DNA of 64,000 nucleotides from Paenisporosarcina sp050269735 (GCF_050269735.1 NZ_JBNNIX010000002.1:124001-188000); one strand, 5' to 3'; shown: positions 34,248-44,028, counted from the first letter of the stretch. The notes: a model not told the origin generated them from the letters alone. Numbers and translations are program-made.

Positions 34248-35171
34248 TTGGCATACGAAGAAGCAAAAAGAAAATTAAGAGGGTCCATTTGTCCGGTTGT
34301 TACCCCGTTTACAGAAGACGGTGCAATTGATGAAAAAGCATTTGTTGAGCTTATTAACTGGCAAATTGTAAGTGGCAGTCACGGAATTTCTGTTACTGGA
34401 ACAAGTGGAGAACCAAGCTCACTGACAATGGAAGAGCGAAAAAGAGTGATGGCCCTTGCAAAAGAAACGATTGATGGCCGTGTCTTTTTCGCACCTGGAA
34501 CAGGGTCGACAAACCATGATGAAACGATGGAACTGACAAAATACGCTGAAGAGATCGGTGCCGACGCAGCGATGGTCATTGTACCTTATTACAATAGACC
34601 AAACCAGGAAGCCCTTTACCAGCACTTTAAAACAGTCGCTGATTCAGTGTCTACCCCAATTATTATCTATAATATTCCCGGTCGTTCGGCCGTCAATATG
34701 GAAGTAAGCACAATGAAGCGTTTAGCTGAAGATTGCCCGAATATCGTCGGTGTCAAAGAAGCAAATAAAGACTTCGAGCATGTCAATCGTGTATTGCTAA
34801 ATTGCGGTAGAGACTTCCTGTTGTATTCAGGAATTGAACTACTTTGCTACCCGATGCTTGCGATTGGCGGCGCAGGATTCATCAGCGCTACTGCAAACGT
34901 TGAGCCGGTTAAAGTGGCGGAACTATATAATGCATGGGAAGCTGGCGACGTGGCAAGGTGTCAGGATTTACACTTTGAATTAATGCCATTGAACGACGTG
35001 TTATTCAAAGATACGAACCCAGGCCCCGCTAAAGTAGCGCTTGGAATGATGGGCAAAATCAATCCGATGCTTCGACTGCCTTTAGGATTCCCTTCCGAGG
35101 CACTGAAAAAAGAAGTGCGTGAGACGCTTATCGATCTTGGTAAACTTCCGAAAGAAGCGGCTGTAAATTAA
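34248..35171 (+). CDS. DapA/NAL-family class I aldolase in the hpa cluster
   Basis: A 307-residue TIM-barrel protein of the dihydrodipicolinate synthase/N-acetylneuraminate lyase superfamily. The Schiff-base lysine is Lys170 (GVKEANKD), the catalytic tyrosine Tyr141 (IIYNIPG), and the GTSGE motif lies at 51-55. It is not an HpaI-type metal aldolase, yet it occupies the place where hpaI would be expected. I infer cleavage of 2,4-dihydroxyhept-2-enedioate to pyruvate and succinate semialdehyde. It starts with TTG after AAAGGAG. Housekeeping DapA is an alternative, but context argues against it. Confidence 0.8.
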   Translation: MAYEEAKRKLRGSICPVVTPFTEDGAIDEKAFVELINWQIVSGSHGISVTGTSGEPSSLTMEERKRVMALAKETIDGRVFFAPGTGSTNHDETMELTKYAEEIGADAAMVIVPYYNRPNQEALYQHFKTVADSVSTPIIIYNIPGRSAVNMEVSTMKRLAEDCPNIVGVKEANKDFEHVNRVLLNCGRDFLLYSGIELLCYPMLAIGGAGFISATANVEPVKVAELYNAWEAGDVARCQDLHFELMPLNDVLFKDTNPGPAKVALGMMGKINPMLRLPLGFPSEALKKEVRETLIDLGKLPKEAAVN

Positions 35172-35218
35172 GAACTTCGTTGATAAACACAACAAACTTA
35201 AGAATATAGGTGATTAGT

Positions 35219-36727
35219 ATGGTATCTTCCCGCGAAAAAGTGGCGTTAAAACATGAGACGCAAGACAATATCCTCCTCTATATCAATGGGGAATTCACTT
35301 CTGCTGCAGGAAACAAAACGATCATTAATATGAACCCATTTACCAATGAACGAATCAATGAAGTAGCTGAAGGACAAGCAGAAGACATCAATAAAGCGGT
35401 AGCTGCTGCACGTGAAGCGTTTGACCATGGTCCTTGGAAAACAATGAAAATTACGAAAAGAATGGAATACATTTATCGAATTGCGGACCTGATCGATGAA
35501 GAAGTCGAGCGAATCGCTTACTTAGAAGCGCTCGATACGGGACTTCCAATCAGTCAGACTAAAAAAATGGTTGGCCGCGCTTCAGAAAACTTCCGATTCT
35601 ACGCACGCATGGTGGAAAGCCGCCTTGTCGGCGATGCCTATCAAGTGGATGATGAATTTATTAACTATACAATCAACACGCCTGTTGGGGTTGCTGGGTT
35701 AATCACTCCATGGAATGCACCATTTATGCTTGAAACGTGGAAAGTGGCACCTGCTCTGGCAACTGGCAATACTGTTGTGTTGAAGCCAGCTGAACTGTCG
35801 CCACTATCGGCGAACTTGTTAGCTGAAATCATTCATAAAGCAAATTTGCCAAAAGGTGTCTTCAATGTGGTTCATGGTTACGGTGAAACGGCAGGAGATG
35901 CACTCGTTAAGCATCCAGATGTTCAACTTATTTCATTTACCGGGGAAACGAAAACGGGATCTACCATCATTAAAAATAGTGCAGATACACTTAAAAGCTG
36001 TTCCATGGAACTTGGCGGGAAGTCACCGATCATTGTGTTTGACGATGCAGACTTCGACCGAGCAATGGATGCCTGTGTATGGGGCATTTATTCCTTCAAT
36101 GGAGAAAGATGTACAGCGAACTCCCGCTTGTTTGTTCAGGAATCAATCAAAGATGAATTTGTTGATGCGCTGAAAAAACGTGTAGCGAAAATCAAGGTGG
36201 GGGACCCGCTGGAATCTGCCACAGAAGTAGGACCATTAATTGATAAAGGGCATTATCAAAAAGTGAAAAGCTATTTGGATATTGCCAAAGAGGAAGGCGC
36301 AGAAGTGATTACCGCTGATATTCCGGAAGAAATGGCCAAAGGGAATTTTGTGGCTCCGACACTCCTACTTAATGCAGAGAATCATATGCGAATTGCACAG
36401 GAAGAAATTTTCGGACCAGTTTTGACGGTCATGACCTTTAAAGATGAAGAAGAAGCGATAAAACTTGCAAACGATATCAATTATGGACTGGCAGGTTATG
36501 TCTGGACAAATGATATTAAACGTGGTCACCGCGTAGCGCATAAAGTGGAAGCCGGGATGTTATGGGTCAACGCTCAAAATGTAAGGGATTTACGCACTCC
36601 TTTCGGTGGATCAAAGTATTCAGGAATTGGCCGTGAAGGCGGACATTATGGATTCGAATTTTATACCGAACAGAAAATTATTCATGTTTCCATAGCGGAT
36701 CATCATATTCAACAGTTCGGAAAATAA
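35219..36727 (+). CDS. hpaE: 5-carboxymethyl-2-hydroxymuconate semialdehyde dehydrogenase HpaE
   Basis: A 502-residue aldehyde dehydrogenase with catalytic Cys in FNGERCTANSR and Glu in MELGGKSP. It closely follows HpaE proteins: GVAGLITPWNAPFMLETWK and the C-terminal RTPFGGSKYSGIGREGG. The open frame includes upstream GTG 35210, but ATG 35219 has AGGTGA at the right distance. It oxidises the semialdehyde produced by HpaD and precedes hpaD by 18 bases. Confidence 0.9.
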   Translation: MVSSREKVALKHETQDNILLYINGEFTSAAGNKTIINMNPFTNERINEVAEGQAEDINKAVAAAREAFDHGPWKTMKITKRMEYIYRIADLIDEEVERIAYLEALDTGLPISQTKKMVGRASENFRFYARMVESRLVGDAYQVDDEFINYTINTPVGVAGLITPWNAPFMLETWKVAPALATGNTVVLKPAELSPLSANLLAEIIHKANLPKGVFNVVHGYGETAGDALVKHPDVQLISFTGETKTGSTIIKNSADTLKSCSMELGGKSPIIVFDDADFDRAMDACVWGIYSFNGERCTANSRLFVQESIKDEFVDALKKRVAKIKVGDPLESATEVGPLIDKGHYQKVKSYLDIAKEEGAEVITADIPEEMAKGNFVAPTLLLNAENHMRIAQEEIFGPVLTVMTFKDEEEAIKLANDINYGLAGYVWTNDIKRGHRVAHKVEAGMLWVNAQNVRDLRTPFGGSKYSGIGREGGHYGFEFYTEQKIIHVSIADHHIQQFGK

Positions 36728-36745
36728 CAGCAGGTGGTGAACACA

Positions 36746-37729
36746 ATGGATTTTTCAATCATTCGTATTGCTAGAACGGTTCTGCATGTAACGAATTTAC
36801 AAGCATCCCGAGAATTTTATGTCGATGGTTTAGGCATGATTGAAACCGAATGTGATGACCAGCATATCTTTTTAAGAGGACTGGAAGAACACGCTCATCA
36901 TAGTTTGGTTTTGAAAAAAGCACAAAAAGCGACGGTGGAAGTACTGAGTTACAAAGTAGCAAAAGAACAGGACCTCGATGAAATTGAAAAGCTTTTTGCT
37001 TCCAAAGGTTTGAAAACAAAATGGATGCCTTCAGGAACTCAACATGCTATGGGAAGAACACTTCGTGTGCATGATAACTCGGGAATTCCGCTTGAGTTTT
37101 TCGCGGAAATGACAACTGTCAACCGCATGCTTCAACGATATGACCTGTACCGTGGAGCGAAAATTCAACGGATTGACCACGTCAATTGTGCAGTACCAGA
37201 TGTTCAAAAAGCATATGATTTCTATGTTGAGAATTTAGGCTTCTCGTGTTCGGAATATACCGAAACTGAAAAAGGAGACTTGTGGGCGGCCTGGCTTTAT
37301 CGTAAGCCAACCGTTCATGATCATGCCTTCATGAGTGGCCCGGGACCAAAACTCCATCACTTTGCGTACTCCCTATCAGACCGCTTAAGCATTCTTGACT
37401 GTTGTGACGTTCTCGCAAGTATGGGCTATGCACAATCCATTGAACGTGGTCCAGGCCGACATGGATTATCCAATGCATTCTTCCTGTATTTACGGGATCC
37501 GGATGGCCATCGCATTGAACTTTATACTGGTGATTACTTAACAACAGATCCGGATTTGAAGCCTAAACGCTGGGATTTAAATGATCCTCTTCGCCAAACA
37601 TTTTGGGGACATGAAGCGCCAGACCGCTGGTTCAATGAAACAAGTTCGTTTATTGACATAGAGACGGGAGAAGAAATCATTTATCAAGAACCGTTACTAG
37701 AACAAAGAAAACCGAAAATCATGGTTTAA
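36746..37729 (+). CDS. hpaD: 3,4-dihydroxyphenylacetate 2,3-dioxygenase HpaD
   Basis: A 327-residue extradiol dioxygenase of the VOC superfamily, which opens the ring of homoprotocatechuate next to the diol. The metal ligands are visible as His in RIDHVNCAV, one His of PKLHHFAYS and Glu in GHRIELYTGDY. The length and tail match the Brevibacterium-type HpcD. The frame is open from GTG 36734, but ATG 36746 is placed correctly behind AGGTGGTG. It is the last gene of the hpa operon. Confidence 0.94.
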   Translation: MDFSIIRIARTVLHVTNLQASREFYVDGLGMIETECDDQHIFLRGLEEHAHHSLVLKKAQKATVEVLSYKVAKEQDLDEIEKLFASKGLKTKWMPSGTQHAMGRTLRVHDNSGIPLEFFAEMTTVNRMLQRYDLYRGAKIQRIDHVNCAVPDVQKAYDFYVENLGFSCSEYTETEKGDLWAAWLYRKPTVHDHAFMSGPGPKLHHFAYSLSDRLSILDCCDVLASMGYAQSIERGPGRHGLSNAFFLYLRDPDGHRIELYTGDYLTTDPDLKPKRWDLNDPLRQTFWGHEAPDRWFNETSSFIDIETGEEIIYQEPLLEQRKPKIMV

Positions 37730-37750
37730 GAGAATGAAGATTGAAGAGTT

Positions 37751-37790
37751 GGCGAAGTCCTTTTTTAAAGGATTTCGCCTTTTTCTTTTT
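37751..37790 (+). terminator. Terminator of the hpa operon
   Basis: GGCGAAGTCCTTT / AAAGGATTTCGCC stem with a three-base loop and a long T-rich tail. Confidence 0.92.
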
Positions 37791-37891
37791 CTCCTGATAT
37801 ACAATAGATTGTGAGAATCTTTTTTATATGAAACCAATGGGAATGACAACCGTATAAGTATTGATAAGTTTTTGAAAGGATGGATGAACAA

Positions 37892-38356
37892 GTGAATACT
37901 TCACTTGAATACCGTTTGTATGACCGTACCAGCTCATATAAACCTTTGTTTCACTATGAAGAAATCGATTTACATCAAGTTCTTGCACGTAGAGAATGCG
38001 ATTTTTACGTAAAAGAAGGAACCGTCTATAAACAGACTTCCTCTGCCATAGAAGGAGATTGGCATGTGATTTATGTAGAAAAGCACGAAGAAGGCGAAAA
38101 GGAAAAAGAAGAATTCAACCTGAACAATACGTTGAAATTGGAAATGCGGAGATTTAATGAAAGAGAAAACTATCCGCTGCTACAAACACTGGAATTCGAA
38201 CACCATATCGACATTCTTTCTCGAATCGGTTCTGTTTACCATTACATCAATGGTCAGGAATGGGAAAAAGATTCCGCGGAAATAGATGAGGATCGTCGTG
38301 TCTACGTTCTTTACCTAATGGAGACCGGATATAAAATGGAGGGAATCAACACATGA
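37892..38356 (+). CDS. Hypothetical protein, first gene of an ATP-grasp/DUF350 operon
   Basis: A 154-residue soluble, acidic protein I do not recognise with certainty. It is placed first in a set of four overlapping genes that resembles the E. coli yjfIMCL arrangement and may play the part of YjfI/DUF2170-like proteins, though similarity is not evident. The frame is open from ATG 37880, but that ATG lies in the ribosome site, so GTG 37892 is preferred. Its stop overlaps the next start (ATGA). Confidence 0.7.
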   Translation: MNTSLEYRLYDRTSSYKPLFHYEEIDLHQVLARRECDFYVKEGTVYKQTSSAIEGDWHVIYVEKHEEGEKEKEEFNLNNTLKLEMRRFNERENYPLLQTLEFEHHIDILSRIGSVYHYINGQEWEKDSAEIDEDRRVYVLYLMETGYKMEGINT

Positions 38357-38709
38357 ATAAGACAAAAAAATTGATGGCAGGCGTAGCGACGTCGGTTATG
38401 GCTTTAGGGATGACCGGATGCGGACAAAATGAATATGAACCATCCAATTCGTCATTGCCAGCCGAACCTACTGAATACGATTGTGATGACTGGGAATGGG
38501 ATGAAAATGAAGCAACCTACTATTGTGACGATAGCAGATCCTCACATTTTGGTGCCTATTATCTCTTCGGCACCATGTTCAATAACAAATCAGCGTTAAG
38601 GAAATCACCAAATTATACAAGTAACTTCAACAACTACAATAACGCACAAAGCGGCAGTGGCTATAAGTCGGGGATCGGCAGTGGCTCCAAAGGAGGATTT
38701 GGCGGGTGA
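38353..38709 (+). CDS. Small lipoprotein, YgiB/YjfM-like
   Basis: A 118-residue lipoprotein with lipobox LGMTGC (Cys23). The mature protein has an acidic Cys-containing segment (YDCDDWEWDENEATYYCDD) and a Gly/Ser-rich tail ending GSKGGFGG, as in YgiB/YjfM proteins that accompany glutathionylspermidine synthase-like enzymes. The tail may be a site of modification. It overlaps the preceding and following genes by four bases each. Confidence 0.78.
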   Translation: MNKTKKLMAGVATSVMALGMTGCGQNEYEPSNSSLPAEPTEYDCDDWEWDENEATYYCDDSRSSHFGAYYLFGTMFNNKSALRKSPNYTSNFNNYNNAQSGSGYKSGIGSGSKGGFGG

Positions 38710-39989
38710 TTGACCCACAATTTCAACTGGAAAGACAGAAAGTATATGAACAAGTTCCATACTTTTTTCCAGATTTATATGAAGTGGAATATGCTCTACT
38801 GGACATAAAGAAACATTCTTTAGCTGAAATAAAAGATATCCGGAAAGCAGCGGAACAAGTCGGAGCTGTTTTCAGAAAAGTTGTACCACTTTTAAGAGAA
38901 CTGGATGACGAAACCCTGCTACAGCTTGGTATTCCGACTGAAGCACTGGCGTATTGTCGTCTTAAATTAATACCCCAGGATACCATTATTGGTCGCCTTG
39001 ATTTTGTTGTTTCAGACTCTGGCATCAAGTTGATGGAATTCAATTCCGACACGCCGACGTTCATTAAAGAAGCATTCCAGGCGAACGCCTTCGTATGTAA
39101 TTACTATGGGGTTGAAAATCCCAATGAAACATGTGTGGACTTGTTACGTAAGGAAATGAGAAAAGCGGTAGCCGCTTCCTGGAATCATTTAAACCGTGCA
39201 GGTACGCCTAAGATCGTCTTCACGTCTCATGGCGACAATATAGAAGATTTGTGGACCACACGTTTCTTACAGGAACACCTCGATTTGCCATCGGAATACG
39301 TCAGTCTGGACCAGCTTCAAATTTTGACAGAACCAGTCGAGGAGAATGGGGTCATCACTGATTCAGGTCTTTTTACACCCAGTGGCGAACGGATAGATAT
39401 TTTATACCGTCAAACTTATCCAATCGAACATTTGGTAAATGATAAAGAACCCATGACCGACGAAAACATTGGGCAGGAACTAATCAAACTCATTATTGAG
39501 AACAAAGTGATGGTTCTCAATCCACCTTCTGCTTTTTTGTTGCAGTCAAAAGCCGTCCAGGCACTTATTTGGGGGCTGCATGAGGAAAATCAATACTTCA
39601 CAGCTGAAGAACAGCAAGTGATTGGACAATACTTTTTACCAACCTATTTGGAGCCGGATAAATTTTTAACTATGAATATGCCCTATGTCCGAAAGCCTGC
39701 ATTTGGACGCGAAGGTGATACGGTAGAAATATTTAACGGAGCGGGCGAAACCATCGACGAGGAGCCCCAAAAGACGTACGTCGATAATCTACCGGTCTAT
39801 CAAGCTTTTTATCCATTGCCAGAAACGGAAGTACAGACGACTTTAGGCACAAAACAAGTCCATATGATGTATGGCTGCTTTTTACTAAACGATCAAGCGG
39901 GAGCGATTGGGATACGTGCAGGTAGGGCAATAACGAATAACTTATCTTATTTTTTACCGATAGGCATAGAAGAGAAATTGAAGGGATGA
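38706..39989 (+). CDS. Glutathionylspermidine synthase-like ATP-grasp ligase (YjfC/YgiC family)
   Basis: A 427-residue ATP-grasp enzyme of the glutathionylspermidine synthase preATP-grasp family. Recognisable parts are RLDFVVSDSGIKLMEFNSDTP (about 99-119), the RKPAFGREGDTVEIF segment near residue 330, and the C-terminal NNLSYFLPI. Bacillales do not usually make glutathione or glutathionylspermidine, so the real product is probably a peptide or amine conjugate, possibly on the neighbouring lipoprotein. It starts with GTG overlapping the lipoprotein stop, and its own stop overlaps the DUF350 start. Confidence 0.85.
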   Translation: MIDPQFQLERQKVYEQVPYFFPDLYEVEYALLDIKKHSLAEIKDIRKAAEQVGAVFRKVVPLLRELDDETLLQLGIPTEALAYCRLKLIPQDTIIGRLDFVVSDSGIKLMEFNSDTPTFIKEAFQANAFVCNYYGVENPNETCVDLLRKEMRKAVAASWNHLNRAGTPKIVFTSHGDNIEDLWTTRFLQEHLDLPSEYVSLDQLQILTEPVEENGVITDSGLFTPSGERIDILYRQTYPIEHLVNDKEPMTDENIGQELIKLIIENKVMVLNPPSAFLLQSKAVQALIWGLHEENQYFTAEEQQVIGQYFLPTYLEPDKFLTMNMPYVRKPAFGREGDTVEIFNGAGETIDEEPQKTYVDNLPVYQAFYPLPETEVQTTLGTKQVHMMYGCFLLNDQAGAIGIRAGRAITNNLSYFLPIGIEEKLKG

Positions 39990-40414
39990 TCATGATGATG
40001 GAATACATTACAGGAGAAACTGTTGGGAACTTTTTAGCACACTTTGGTGTTGGCGTTTTGCTCATGCTTTTAGGACTGACCGTCTTTGCATTTACGACCA
40101 AGTTTTCTGAAGTCAAGCTGATTAAAGAAGGCAACATTGCAGTAGCGTTGAAGTTGTGGGGGAAAGCAATCGGTCTTGGCATTGTCATTTATACCGTATG
40201 GGCGGGAAGTGTGAATTTGCTTGATGCCTTTATTTGGGGTCTTGTCGGAATTGCGACTCAAGTACTTGCTTACTGGATTGTGGAATATGGACTCACGCCA
40301 AATACCACCAACCTGGCCAAAGAAGTGGAAAATGGAAATTTAGCTGTAGGATTTAGTTTGTTTTCGATTTCGATCGTTGTCGGATTACTTGTTGCAGCAA
40401 GTCTAACATACTAA
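39986..40414 (+). CDS. DUF350 membrane protein (YjfL-like)
   Basis: A 142-residue integral membrane protein with four predicted transmembrane segments arranged as two similar halves, as in DUF350/YjfL. Such proteins accompany GSPS-like ATP-grasp enzymes. Several ATGs are possible (39986, 39995, 39998); the first overlaps the stop of the ligase. It ends the operon before a clear terminator. Confidence 0.85.
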   Translation: MIMMMEYITGETVGNFLAHFGVGVLLMLLGLTVFAFTTKFSEVKLIKEGNIAVALKLWGKAIGLGIVIYTVWAGSVNLLDAFIWGLVGIATQVLAYWIVEYGLTPNTTNLAKEVENGNLAVGFSLFSISIVVGLLVAASLTY

Positions 40415-40419
40415 CATAT

Positions 40420-40456
40420 ACCCTTTGAACTTTAAAACAGTTCAGAGGGTTTTTTT
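40420..40456 (+). terminator. Terminator of the ATP-grasp/DUF350 operon
   Basis: ACCCTTTGAAC pairs with GTTCAGAGGGT with one imperfect pair, followed by seven Ts. Confidence 0.9.
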
Positions 40457-40630
40457 ATGAATTTTTCTGACTTAAATCTATAGAACTAAAAAAATATATT
40501 TATTTTTTATTGAATACAAAAATAGCAGGATTTTTGTCCCACTATTCAGAATATAATATTTTATAAGATAAATGAATACAAATTCACTTTTCTTTAGAGA
40601 GAGTACACATTTTGATAACGGGGGTTATGT

Positions 40631-42766
40631 ATGAACGGGTTTCGTATGTTAGGAATGGAGCTGTCAAAGCTTAAAGAGCAAAGAGGGGTTTTATTCTCAT
40701 TGATTGGAGTATTACTAATTCCAATCGTGTACGTCGCGGTTTTATTGTCCTCTACATGGGGACCGTATGACTATTTAAACAATTTACCGGTTGCGTTCGT
40801 AAATAAAGATCAAGGCGCTGTGTCTGGAGAAAATCCAATTAATGTTGGAGATGATTTAGTTGCTGATTTAAAGAAAAGCAACACCCTTGGATGGGACTTT
40901 GTCTCATCTGAAGAAGCTCAAAAAGGATTGAAAAGTCAGGATTACTACATGGTAATTGAAATTCCAGAAGACTTTTCAAAAAAAGTCACAACTGTATTGG
41001 ATGCAAATCCACAAGTACCTGAGTTGCATTACATTCAAAATGAAGGACTCAACTTCATGGCGGCACAAGTGACTAGAAGTGCTACCGAAAAAATCAGAGA
41101 GCAACTCGGCAATAAAATTACTGAAACGTATACGCGGACTCTTTTTTCAAAATTTGGTGATATTACAACTGGCTTTTCGTCAGGAGCAGACGGTTCACAA
41201 AAGATTTTCGAAGGAACGACTTCGTTATCAGATGGGACAAGCCTTTTATTAAAATCGTTAACTGATAAAACAGAGGACATTCAGAAACTGGCAAACGGTG
41301 CACAATCAGCTGAGAGTGGGGCAGGGCAATTATTGAGCTCTATTCGCGGTGGGTCGGGCGACATCAACAAATTGGCTGCGGGTTCTAAAAGCTTGGCGCA
41401 AGGCGTGGATGAACTGAAAGCAGGTTCGACTAAAGTACTTGGCGGTTTGAAAGCAGCCAATACAGGAAGCTCCAGTTTGACGACTGGTTTAGAATCTAAA
41501 TTAGTCCCTGGCAGTGAGCAAATTGCCAACGGGATGACAAAAGTTACTGAAACGACGAAACAATTATCTGCTGGATCTCAAGGGTTGACGGCGGGATTGA
41601 AAGCCTTTTTAGCCAAACATCCTGAGCTTTCAACGGATACTGAATTTATGACCCTTGTTGGAACAAGTGATGCCATTAGTAAGGGAATGGTTCAATTTGA
41701 TAAAGAAGTACAACCGTTAAAAACAGGAGCTGCTGAACTAGCAGGCGGAATCAAACAAGCTGCGGCTGGATCCCAACAAGTGAATAATGGTTTGTCTCAA
41801 TTAGTGGCAGGGCAAACGGCAGCAACTGCTGGCATAGACAAATTACAAGCTGGGGCAAATCAAGTTGCAAATGGAAACGCTTCCGTAGCGTCTTCATGGG
41901 CTAAATTAAGTCACGCTGTTTCCAGCCTCCAAGATGGACTTTCTCAAATTAGTACTGGAAATAGTACGGTAGCGTCTGGGTGGGAATCTATGACACTAGG
42001 TGTAACTACTCTAGACAATGGGGCAAAACAACTTCAATCCGGAAGTAAGGAACTGTCGAGTGGACTTGCTGGTGGAGCGAATGAAATTTCTCAAATTCAA
42101 GTAACGGATGCCAATATTGCGATGTTTTCAAATCCGGTTGCTTTAAGCGGCGAAACGGTAAACGGGCTGAAATTCTATCGTGATTCTACGGCACCATACA
42201 TTCTTTCACTTGCCTTATTCGTTGGAATTTTAATTTTATCTTTTGTAGTAGATTTCAAAAAACCAGTTATCATGCCAGGTTCAGCCTTCAGCTGGTATGC
42301 AAGTAAATTAATGAAGCTGTCTATATTCGCTACAGCACAAGGGCTGCTAGTTTCCTTATTTGCATTATTCTTCTTGAATCTTCAAGTAGAAAGCGTAGCT
42401 TCATTTATTTTATTTTCCGTTTTCACAAGCCTAACTTTCATGGCCATTGTGTTCTTCTTGGTAACAGTTGGAGGTAACGTGGGACGATTTGTAGCCCTTG
42501 CCTTCTTGGTATTGCAATTATCAACGACAGGTTCTAACTTGCCGATTCCTATGTTGCCAGAGAATCTACAAGCACTTAGCCAATTCTTGCCTTTGACGTA
42601 TTCAAATGCGGGCTTCAAGTCCATCATTTCATTAGGGGATACTAGTTTCTTATTGGCAAATGTATTCGTACTTGCCATGTTCCTGATTGGGTTTGCTGTC
42701 TTAACGCTAGTAGTATTCCAGTTCTTCTATAAGAAGGGGCATGCGCAAGTAGAGGTATCGGCTTAA
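40631..42766 (+). CDS. YhgE/Pip family membrane protein
   Basis: A 711-residue protein of the phage infection protein (Pip)/YhgE family. One N-terminal membrane segment (about 22-43) is followed by a large external region. That region contains many short GxxQLxxG-type repeats likely to form coiled coil or helical hairpins (roughly 190-500), and then five C-terminal membrane segments. The Lactococcus Pip is a phage receptor, and related proteins occur with type VII secretion and ABC-2 export. No ESX genes are present here. It is monocistronic, with its own terminator after it. Confidence 0.88.
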   Translation: MNGFRMLGMELSKLKEQRGVLFSLIGVLLIPIVYVAVLLSSTWGPYDYLNNLPVAFVNKDQGAVSGENPINVGDDLVADLKKSNTLGWDFVSSEEAQKGLKSQDYYMVIEIPEDFSKKVTTVLDANPQVPELHYIQNEGLNFMAAQVTRSATEKIREQLGNKITETYTRTLFSKFGDITTGFSSGADGSQKIFEGTTSLSDGTSLLLKSLTDKTEDIQKLANGAQSAESGAGQLLSSIRGGSGDINKLAAGSKSLAQGVDELKAGSTKVLGGLKAANTGSSSLTTGLESKLVPGSEQIANGMTKVTETTKQLSAGSQGLTAGLKAFLAKHPELSTDTEFMTLVGTSDAISKGMVQFDKEVQPLKTGAAELAGGIKQAAAGSQQVNNGLSQLVAGQTAATAGIDKLQAGANQVANGNASVASSWAKLSHAVSSLQDGLSQISTGNSTVASGWESMTLGVTTLDNGAKQLQSGSKELSSGLAGGANEISQIQVTDANIAMFSNPVALSGETVNGLKFYRDSTAPYILSLALFVGILILSFVVDFKKPVIMPGSAFSWYASKLMKLSIFATAQGLLVSLFALFFLNLQVESVASFILFSVFTSLTFMAIVFFLVTVGGNVGRFVALAFLVLQLSTTGSNLPIPMLPENLQALSQFLPLTYSNAGFKSIISLGDTSFLLANVFVLAMFLIGFAVLTLVVFQFFYKKGHAQVEVSA

Positions 42767-42807
42767 TAAGAGCCTGAATGACTGAGTCATGAAAAGCATA
42801 AAATTTA

Positions 42808-42835
42808 TAGAAGCACAGCCATGGCTGTGCTTCTA
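42808..42835. terminator. Palindromic terminator after yhgE-like gene
   Basis: A perfect 28-base palindrome centred on CCATGG, with short A/T-rich flanks on both sides. Confidence 0.7.
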
Positions 42836-42882
42836 TTTATGTGAATTAAGTTGCCATAAAATCAGAAAGTGAGGAGTATAGG

Positions 42883-43881
42883 GTGAATCAACAATCAGTA
42901 ATCACGGAGGAATTTACAAGAATACCCTTTATCGAAAAAGAAGTAGAAATTAATGGCGTTGCTAAAATCTTTGGAACGATTACCGTTCCTTCGACTCCAA
43001 ATGAAAATGAAAAGTTTCCTGCTGTTTTATTCATTTCAGGTTCTGGACCACTTGACCGGAATGGAAACGGGCCAAAAGGCAAATACAAGTTCAATTTATA
43101 TAAAGAACTGGCCGAATTTATAGGTGGAATGGGTTTTGTCACTTTTCGATATGACAAGCGGGGCACCGGCAGTAGTAAAGAGACATTGCTAGTCAGTGGA
43201 TTATGGGATTTTGTTGCGGATGCGGAGTGTAGCTATACATACCTTCAACAACATTCGAATGTTGATCCAGAACGAATCATAGTTCTTGGTCATAGTGAAG
43301 GAACAATTATTGGAACAGCACTTTCTGAGCGACAGAAACTTGGAGGATTAATGCTTTTAGCAGGTGGGGTTGCGAACCTTGATGAATATTTAAAACATCA
43401 AAGGAAGTTAGCCTATCAAGAACTCAAGAATTCGAAAGGCATCAAAGGTTTACTTATGAGAATGCTCGTAATTGAAGAAAAAGAAGAAAAGAAAGTAGAA
43501 AAACTGATGCAAAAAATGGGTGAATCGAATCGAGATGTTTATAAAGCAATGTTCCTGTTTAAACAGCCTGCTAAATGGCTTAGAGAACATTATAGTTATG
43601 ACCCCCGAAAGGCATTAAGGCAAGTGACATGTCCAGTTCTGGCCATTCAAGGGGACAAAGATCCTTTGGTTGATAACATTCATCTAAATGAACTATCTTC
43701 TCTTGTCCAAGGAACGTCAGATATTCATATCATCAAAGATATGGAACATGGTCTGCGTATTCAAAAAGAAGATAAATCAATATTAAAAGTTAAGAAATTG
43801 AATAAATCAATACAGAGCCGTCCCTTAAGTCCTGATGGATTAAATGCGATCTCACACTGGCTCATCTCTAATTATAAATAA
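42883..43881 (+). CDS. Alpha/beta hydrolase
   Basis: A 332-residue soluble hydrolase. The nucleophile elbow is GHSEG (in VLGHSEGTIIGTAL); the oxyanion region FISGSGPLDRNG and RYDKRGTGSS are typical of dienelactone hydrolase-like or acyl-peptide hydrolase-like enzymes, and the C-terminal Asp and His are in GDKDPL and DMEHGL. The substrate is unknown. It starts with GTG after TGAGGAG and is separate from the ABC genes downstream. Confidence 0.85.
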   Translation: MNQQSVITEEFTRIPFIEKEVEINGVAKIFGTITVPSTPNENEKFPAVLFISGSGPLDRNGNGPKGKYKFNLYKELAEFIGGMGFVTFRYDKRGTGSSKETLLVSGLWDFVADAECSYTYLQQHSNVDPERIIVLGHSEGTIIGTALSERQKLGGLMLLAGGVANLDEYLKHQRKLAYQELKNSKGIKGLLMRMLVIEEKEEKKVEKLMQKMGESNRDVYKAMFLFKQPAKWLREHYSYDPRKALRQVTCPVLAIQGDKDPLVDNIHLNELSSLVQGTSDIHIIKDMEHGLRIQKEDKSILKVKKLNKSIQSRPLSPDGLNAISHWLISNYK

Positions 43882-44028
43882 ATCACTTGGTACGACTGAA
43901 AAGATGATACAATTTGTCCTAGACGAACCAAAGGAAAATACAAGATAGAACAAATGTTCCTTCGAGGAAAAATTGGCATTTTATGAGCAATATACAACTT
44001 TGAAACGGTCTCGATAGGAGGGTGAACC

